A DNA stretch of 9,200 nt, from the NCBI GenBank assembly GCA_007133365.1, contig SLMV01000220.1, positions 1 to 9,200 of the forward strand, written 5' to 3'. The position numbers were made by a program, and so were the translations under genes. Numbering within the stretch: position 1 is the first letter of the stretch; every line of letters begins with the position of its first letter. The DNA is from Clostridia bacterium (GTDB taxonomy: Bacteria; Bacillota; Sulfobacillia; SLMV01). Shown here piece by piece: positions 5,500 to 9,200 of the stretch. The notes below the pieces were generated by a model. The model saw only the letters and a program-made list of their open reading frames with translations. It did not search any database and was not told the origin of the DNA.

Positions 5500-6801
5500 G
5501 TGCACGACACCCGAAACTTTACCATACTTGCCATGATTACCATGACCTTTGCCTTAACCATGGTCATGGTCTTGCCCATCGTGCCGCTTTGGGCCAGTTC
5601 ACTGGGGGCTTCCGAATTTCAGGTCGGACTCTTGGTCGCCCTCCCTCCCTTTACCTCCCTCATCTTCAGCATCCCCATCGCGTCCTGTTCCGCCTATCTC
5701 GGTCTCGAGCGTCTGATGCGTCTGGCTTTTGTTGTGGGGATCCTCTCCGGCGGTCTTTTTGCCTTGGCCACATCGCCTGCAATGTTGATCGTCCCCCAAC
5801 TAGGATTTGGCCTTGCGCTCAGTCTATATATGCCCCAAATGATCAGCTATTACTACCACATTTCCTCCACGGACGATCGGCAAGCCATGCAAGGCTACAA
5901 CACCACTTTCCAAGGAATTGGGGCCCTCACCGGCCCGTTGCTCGCCGGTTTGGTGGGGCAATACCTGGGCTTGATTTGGATTTTTGTTCTGTACGGAGCT
6001 CTCTCGCTAATCGGTTACCTTTTGTGTCGCTCCCTGCGCCCGGTAAAACGTGCCCAAACCAATCAACCCCTAAAGGAAGTCGTGTTCACGTCCTATCGCG
6101 AGGCGCTGACCTTGCTTCGGAGCAAGAAAGCACTTCGGGTCGCCTTGTTTTTCGGGTTTTTGATGGTGGTCTTGTGGCAAGGGTTGGGAAACACCATCTT
6201 CCCGCTCTTTATCGAAGCACGCTACGTCGCCGTAACCATGCTTTTGGGGGTATTAATCGCCCTGCGCGAATTTGGCGCCTTAGCGGCTCGCTTGTTCTTT
6301 GCTTATCTATGTCGATTCGCCTCCTTATACACAATCCTATCGGGCTCAATTGGCCTTATGATCATCGCCAACCTCGTAATCCCTTCCGTTTTCCACCCGG
6401 TTGCCCTCGGGCTGGCGTGTTTACTTTTGGGACTGGGTTTGGGCTCCATGGCGCCAGGGATGAACCTCCTCGCCTTGGATTCCGTCACCTTGCGGCAGGG
6501 ACCTTTGGCCATGGCGACCAGTGGCCTTTTCATCCGGCTTGGTCTTATGATTTCAGCGCCGATTTTGGGCGGTATGGCCGGAACCATTGGCTTTCCCATG
6601 ACGTTTTACATTACCGCTTTGGTTTGCCTGATCACGTTAATCATCTTTGTGCGATGGAAACTGTGGCCGCCTTGGGCGCCGGGCCCAGCGGCCTCCACGG
6701 CTACCCAATCGCCTCCAACCGTTGGGCTAAAAACGACTGGTGCAAGCAAAACATGCAGTGACACCCACTCCCGTGACTCGAGGCGCAATCACCGATTATA
6801 A
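5500..6801 (+). CDS. MFS transporter, first of a tandem homologous pair
   Basis: A 12-TM major facilitator superfamily protein of about 433 residues, located in the cytoplasmic membrane and probably a proton-coupled exporter. The TM5 segment GIGALTGPLLAGLVG resembles the antiporter motif C (GxxxGPxxGG). The usual motif A between TM2 and TM3 is degenerate (LGLERLMR, without the normal Asp). I chose GTG 5500 because AGGAGG (5488-5493) is 6 nt before it. ATG 5494 abuts that site directly, and the GTG start aligns residue by residue with the second MFS protein (HDTRNFTIL / TDRRNFIIL). The two proteins align almost without gaps, sharing blocks such as WQGLGNTIFPLFIE. This copy has about 40 extra C-terminal residues after KLWPPW, hydrophilic and Thr/Ser-rich, with no match in the paralogue; they look like read-through past a lost stop. 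The substrate is unknown. Confidence 0.9.
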   Translation: MHDTRNFTILAMITMTFALTMVMVLPIVPLWASSLGASEFQVGLLVALPPFTSLIFSIPIASCSAYLGLERLMRLAFVVGILSGGLFALATSPAMLIVPQLGFGLALSLYMPQMISYYYHISSTDDRQAMQGYNTTFQGIGALTGPLLAGLVGQYLGLIWIFVLYGALSLIGYLLCRSLRPVKRAQTNQPLKEVVFTSYREALTLLRSKKALRVALFFGFLMVVLWQGLGNTIFPLFIEARYVAVTMLLGVLIALREFGALAARLFFAYLCRFASLYTILSGSIGLMIIANLVIPSVFHPVALGLACLLLGLGLGSMAPGMNLLALDSVTLRQGPLAMATSGLFIRLGLMISAPILGGMAGTIGFPMTFYITALVCLITLIIFVRWKLWPPWAPGPAASTATQSPPTVGLKTTGASKTCSDTHSRDSRRNHRL

Positions 6802-6802
6802 T
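6773..6802 (+). promoter_or_regulatory. Promoter of the second MFS gene, overlapping the first gene's stop codon
   Basis: A perfect TATAAT (6797-6802) is preceded at 18 nt by GTGACT (6773-6778). The -10 box contains the TAA stop of the first MFS gene (6799-6801), and the -35 lies in its non-homologous tail. Downstream, GACAC (6823-6827) and GTGTC (6839-6843) form a short inverted repeat that could be an operator. The leader to the GTG start is about 135 nt. Confidence 0.5.
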
Positions 6803-6943
6803 GGATGGGCCGTATGATGTCTGACACCCGCTGTCGACGTGTCCAAGGGAGCGGGGATGGGGAAATCGGAAGTTTAAAATCGTATGGATCCCCGGGACCC
6901 CCTAATCTCCGCGGTATCCGTGAGCATCTTTAGGAGGCTGACC

Positions 6944-8134
6944 GTGACAGACCGACGCAATTTCATCATCTTGGGCCTGCTCACCATCCTCTTTTCTTTG
7001 ACCTTGATCATGGTGTTACCCGTGGTTCCCCTCCGGGCAAGCACGCTTGGGGCCACCGAGCTCGTCGTCGGTCTCCTGGTCGCCATTCCTCCCTTGATCT
7101 CAGTACTCGTTGGCATCCCCATCTCCTCCGCCGCTCCCCTGTTGGGGCTCGACCGCCTCATGCGGGCGGGATTCGCCGTCGGCATCGCCTCCGGGGTGCT
7201 CTTCACGGTGGCTTCAAACCCCACCTTCTTGATCATCCCCCAGGTCGGCTTTGGGTTGTCACTCACCCTTTTTATGCCGCAAATGATCAGTTATTATTAC
7301 CGCATTTCCACCCCCTCCGATCGGGCCGCCATGCAAGGCTATAACACGGCCTTTCAGGGCGTTGGGGCGCTCATCGGGCCCTTGATCGCGGGCGTGGTGG
7401 CGCAATATCAGGGAATTGCTTGGGTCTTCATTTGGTACGCCATCTTATCCGGGGTGGGCTACCTCTTGGGGTGGTGGCTACGCCCGCTTGACCTGACCCA
7501 ACCGGACCGACCGTTTGGTCGCATGGTATCCGCTTCTTATCGAAAAGCGTTCCACCTTATTCGAACCAAAGAAGCCTTGAGGATGTCGCTCTTCTTTGGC
7601 TTTCTCATGGTGATACTCTGGCAGGGTCTCGGCAACACCATTTTCCCGCTTTTTATTGAGAGCCGGTTTCCCGCCCTCGCCATGATGCTCGGCGCCATGA
7701 TCGCCATCCGAGAGTTCGGTGCCCTATTAACCCGCCTGTTCTTCTCCCAGCTTTCCCGTTATATGACCCTCTACACCCTCCTGAGCGCTTCGGTGGGATT
7801 GATGGCATTGGGCAATTTGATCCTGCCCGCGGTGTTTCATCCGGTGGCCATCGGATTGGCCTCACTCCTTTTGGGTTTGGGCCTGGGTCCCATGTTCCCC
7901 GCCATGAACTTATTAGCGCTCAACGCCGTTCCCCCCGCTGAGGGGCCGTTGGCGATGGCGGCCACCGGGGTCTGGACGCAAATCGGGCTGATGATTATGG
8001 CACCCCTCCTCGGGGGCTTGGCGGGCACCGTCGGTTTTGAGAACACCTTCTACCTAGCATCAAGCCTTTCACTCATTGCCCTGGTCCTTTTCGTCCGCTT
8101 ACGGCTCTGGCCCCTTTCTGCTGCCACCCGATAA
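6944..8134 (+). CDS. MFS transporter, second of the tandem pair
   Basis: A 12-TM major facilitator superfamily protein of 396 residues and paralogue of the preceding gene: the proteins align with almost no gaps, and by eye more than half of the residues are identical. Landmarks are VLPVVPLRASTLGATELVVG (TM1-2), the degenerate motif A region LGLDRLMR, PQMISYYYRIS, the motif C-like GVGALIGPLIAGVV in TM5, WQGLGNTIFPLFIE and LLLGLGLGPMFPAMNLLAL. The frame is open back to ATG 6884, but GTG 6944 has AGGAGG (6932-6937) at 6-nt spacing, the same arrangement as the first gene, and gives the matching N-terminus. It ends cleanly after RLRLWPL, the usual family endpoint. It probably exports a small molecule by proton antiport; the substrate is unknown. 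A separate promoter suggests the two copies can be regulated differently. No clear terminator follows; there is only an AT-rich 5-bp hairpin at 8138-8152. Confidence 0.92.
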   Translation: MTDRRNFIILGLLTILFSLTLIMVLPVVPLRASTLGATELVVGLLVAIPPLISVLVGIPISSAAPLLGLDRLMRAGFAVGIASGVLFTVASNPTFLIIPQVGFGLSLTLFMPQMISYYYRISTPSDRAAMQGYNTAFQGVGALIGPLIAGVVAQYQGIAWVFIWYAILSGVGYLLGWWLRPLDLTQPDRPFGRMVSASYRKAFHLIRTKEALRMSLFFGFLMVILWQGLGNTIFPLFIESRFPALAMMLGAMIAIREFGALLTRLFFSQLSRYMTLYTLLSASVGLMALGNLILPAVFHPVAIGLASLLLGLGLGPMFPAMNLLALNAVPPAEGPLAMAATGVWTQIGLMIMAPLLGGLAGTVGFENTFYLASSLSLIALVLFVRLRLWPLSAATR

Positions 8135-8240
8135 TCCCAAATCGCTAATTTGTCGATCCCGGAGCGAGAACTTTATACCTCGATCAAATGTCCTAATGGG
8201 CCGAACTTCTGGCGGGTACCGGCTATCTTGAAGATATAAA

Positions 8241-8259
8241 TGCCCCTAACCAGGGGGCA
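8241..8259 (-). terminator. Terminator-like hairpin, minus strand
   Basis: Read on the minus strand, TGCCCC and GGGGCA arms (6 bp, 7-nt loop; 7 bp with a one-base bulge) are followed directly by TTTATATCTT. The T-rich tail appears only on this strand, so the direction fits transcripts coming from the right-hand MFS gene. The stem is short, so this is tentative. Confidence 0.4.
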
Positions 8260-8287
8260 AACCGCCGCTTGTCGAGCAAACAGAGAA

Positions 8288-8301
8288 GCCCCTTGAGGGG
8301 C
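8288..8301 (-). terminator. Second terminator-like hairpin, minus strand
   Basis: On the minus strand the stem GCCCC-TCAA-GGGGC (5 bp, tetraloop) is followed by TTCTCTGTTT. An upstream CCCCTGAGG could pair alternatively with the left part of the stem. It lies about 30 nt before the other minus-strand hairpin, and together they look like a tandem terminator. Confidence 0.35.
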
Positions 8302-8564
8302 CTCAGGGGAACGTCGACAACGGTACCTGGAGATTGGAGCAAGAAGAAGGGCTGGCATCGAAAGACTCCATGTTGCCGCGCATATCCTTGATTTGTCCGG
8401 CTGACTCTTGGATGTTCGATGCGGTAGCCCGCTTCACCTAAAATACGAAAAAAACACCCGAAGGCCACGATCACGAATACCCGAACCTCGCCCAGGGGCC
8501 GTGCCAGGCGGACACCCCCATGAATCGCTCCATCCTCTCACCAGCAAACTCATGATCAAACGCG

Positions 8565-8753
8565 TCACCTCGCGCTCCCCTTAAGGCGTGGAAGATCCGA
8601 TCTTTCAAACGTGACAAGCACCTGTTCTCGAAAAGCCGTGTCGCATTCATGCTCGGGAAACGCATGGGGAATCGATCTCCCAAGATCAATGCGTAACCAC
8701 CTGCGAGTTTCTCTTAGCCGCTTTGCTGTCACCTTTACGTTCCCGATTACCAC
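8565..8753 (-). CDS. Small hypothetical ORF downstream of the third MFS gene, doubtful
   Basis: This is a 62-residue minus-strand frame that starts with GTG 12 nt after the MFS stop codon and has AAGGA 6 nt upstream. The product is basic and Arg-rich (KRLRETRRWLRIDLGR) with no membrane span or known motif. Its TGA overlaps a GTG in another frame (the shared GTGA), which could be translational coupling or the scar of a frameshift in a formerly longer gene. I do not recognise it, and it may not be expressed. Confidence 0.22.
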   Translation of the reverse strand: MVIGNVKVTAKRLRETRRWLRIDLGRSIPHAFPEHECDTAFREQVLVTFERSDLPRLKGSAR

Positions 8754-8765
8754 CTGACATCCTTG

Positions 8766-9200
8766 TTACCGTGCGGTTTCTTCTGACTGTGCGCGTGACG
8801 AGTGAATCGTCACCGCATAAATGAGCAAGGCGGCCAGTATAATTCCGGGTCCTCCGACCAAATAGACGACATGATACCCCCACTCGGATAACAACATACC
8901 GTTTATCATCACGCCGATGCCTCCTCCGGCAACCATATTATAAGACGCCAATGACATCACCGTGCCCCATTGTTTAGGTGACTGTTGCTGCGCGGTCATT
9001 AAAATGGTGGACTATAACATTACAAAGGCAAAGCCGAATCCAACCAGGACAGGAAGAACGAAGAACAGACCGAGATCGTATCCCAGGGCTCCCCACACTG
9101 CCACCCCGATGATCCCTGCAAAGATCAGGAGGCGAGGTCCCAAGCGCTGCCGAAGATTACCGACCTGGCGACCGCCGATAAATGCCGGGAGGCCGAACAC
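8766..9200 (-). pseudogene. Third MFS transporter, 3' part, interrupted by an in-frame amber codon
   Basis: This minus-strand gene enters from the right edge and encodes the last five or so TM segments of an MFS protein. It includes a motif A-like stretch in the C-terminal half (GGRQVGNLRQRLGPR) and a TM10-11 region (QQQSPKQWGTVMSLASYNMVAGGGIG), and ends SEETAR before TAA 8766-8768. One TAG at 9012-9014 splits it, and both sides continue in the same frame with coherent family sequence (GFGFAFVML-stop-STILMTAQQQ). No frameshift is involved. A single C-to-T change from CAG would explain the codon. The downstream piece has an ATG at 8997-8999, but a peptide of 77 residues from there would not be a working transporter. 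It is only distantly similar to the tandem pair. A real pseudogene, sequencing error or amber read-through are the alternatives. Confidence 0.72.

Larger units (their letters stand above)
8135..8765. other. Convergent gap without a confident gene
   Basis: About 630 bp separate two convergent MFS genes. Several short overlapping open frames exist on both strands, but none carries a recognisable domain. The best candidate is a 62-residue minus-strand frame next to the right-hand MFS gene, listed separately. Two terminator-like hairpins for the minus strand occur at 8241-8259 and 8288-8301. The region may be decayed coding sequence, since short plausible protein-like segments change frame on the minus strand at about 8565-8570. 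Confidence 0.4.

Noticed and set aside
5589..6761. 390-residue frame overlapping the first MFS gene
   Set aside because: It is a shadow frame: rich in Arg, Pro, His and Ser, with no hydrophobic pattern or domain, and fully inside a clear 12-TM MFS gene.
8242..8420. Plus-strand open frame of about 59 codons in the convergent gap
   Set aside because: It has no start codon with a ribosome-binding site near its beginning and no recognisable motif, and it overlaps the minus-strand hairpins.
1..9200. CRISPR array, tRNA or rRNA genes
   Set aside because: I saw no regularly spaced direct repeats and no tRNA cloverleaf or rRNA-like sequence.

Overview
The window looks like an accessory region from a mid-G+C Gram-positive-type bacterium, most likely Bacillota. 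Strong AGGAGG ribosome-binding sites precede ATG and GTG starts, several promoters fit the sigma-A pattern, and one gene encodes a lipobox-type lipoprotein. Nothing in the sequence fixes the genus.

Layout, left to right. (1) Positions 1-1043 hold the C-terminal three quarters or so of an ISL3-family transposase that is cut by the left edge; a likely IS right end follows its stop codon. (2) A gene-free stretch with hairpins leads to a minus-strand gene (1506-2351) for a very acidic lipoprotein of unknown function. (3) After another gene-poor stretch, a clean sigma-A promoter (2849-2877) begins a compact plus-strand operon. It encodes a PadR-family regulator, a 55-residue peptide with two Cys-Cys pairs, and a YraQ/DUF318 (ArsP-like) permease. 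(4) A cysteine-rich DUF2284 putative metal-binding protein follows from its own apparent extended -10 promoter. (5) Two tandem, homologous 12-TM MFS transporters (5500-6801 and 6944-8134) each have an AGGAGG-N6-GTG start; the promoter of the second overlaps the stop codon of the first. (6) A gene-poor convergent interval has two terminator-like hairpins oriented for the minus strand. (7) The 3' part of a third MFS gene on the minus strand is interrupted by one in-frame amber codon and runs off the right edge.

The most interesting system is the PadR / CC-peptide / permease operon. All three consecutive products carry a vicinal Cys-Cys pair: in the regulator between the DNA-binding helices, in the peptide twice, and in the cytosol-or-exterior hydrophilic loop of the permease. 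The permease also has the family's PLCSC motif, and the next gene encodes an eight-cysteine protein. I infer a thiophilic metal or metalloid sensing, carrying and efflux cassette. The ligand (As(III), organoarsenical, Hg, Cu, Zn or other) cannot be determined from the sequence. The flanking MFS exporters and the IS fragment fit a resistance or efflux island, but that link is contextual only.
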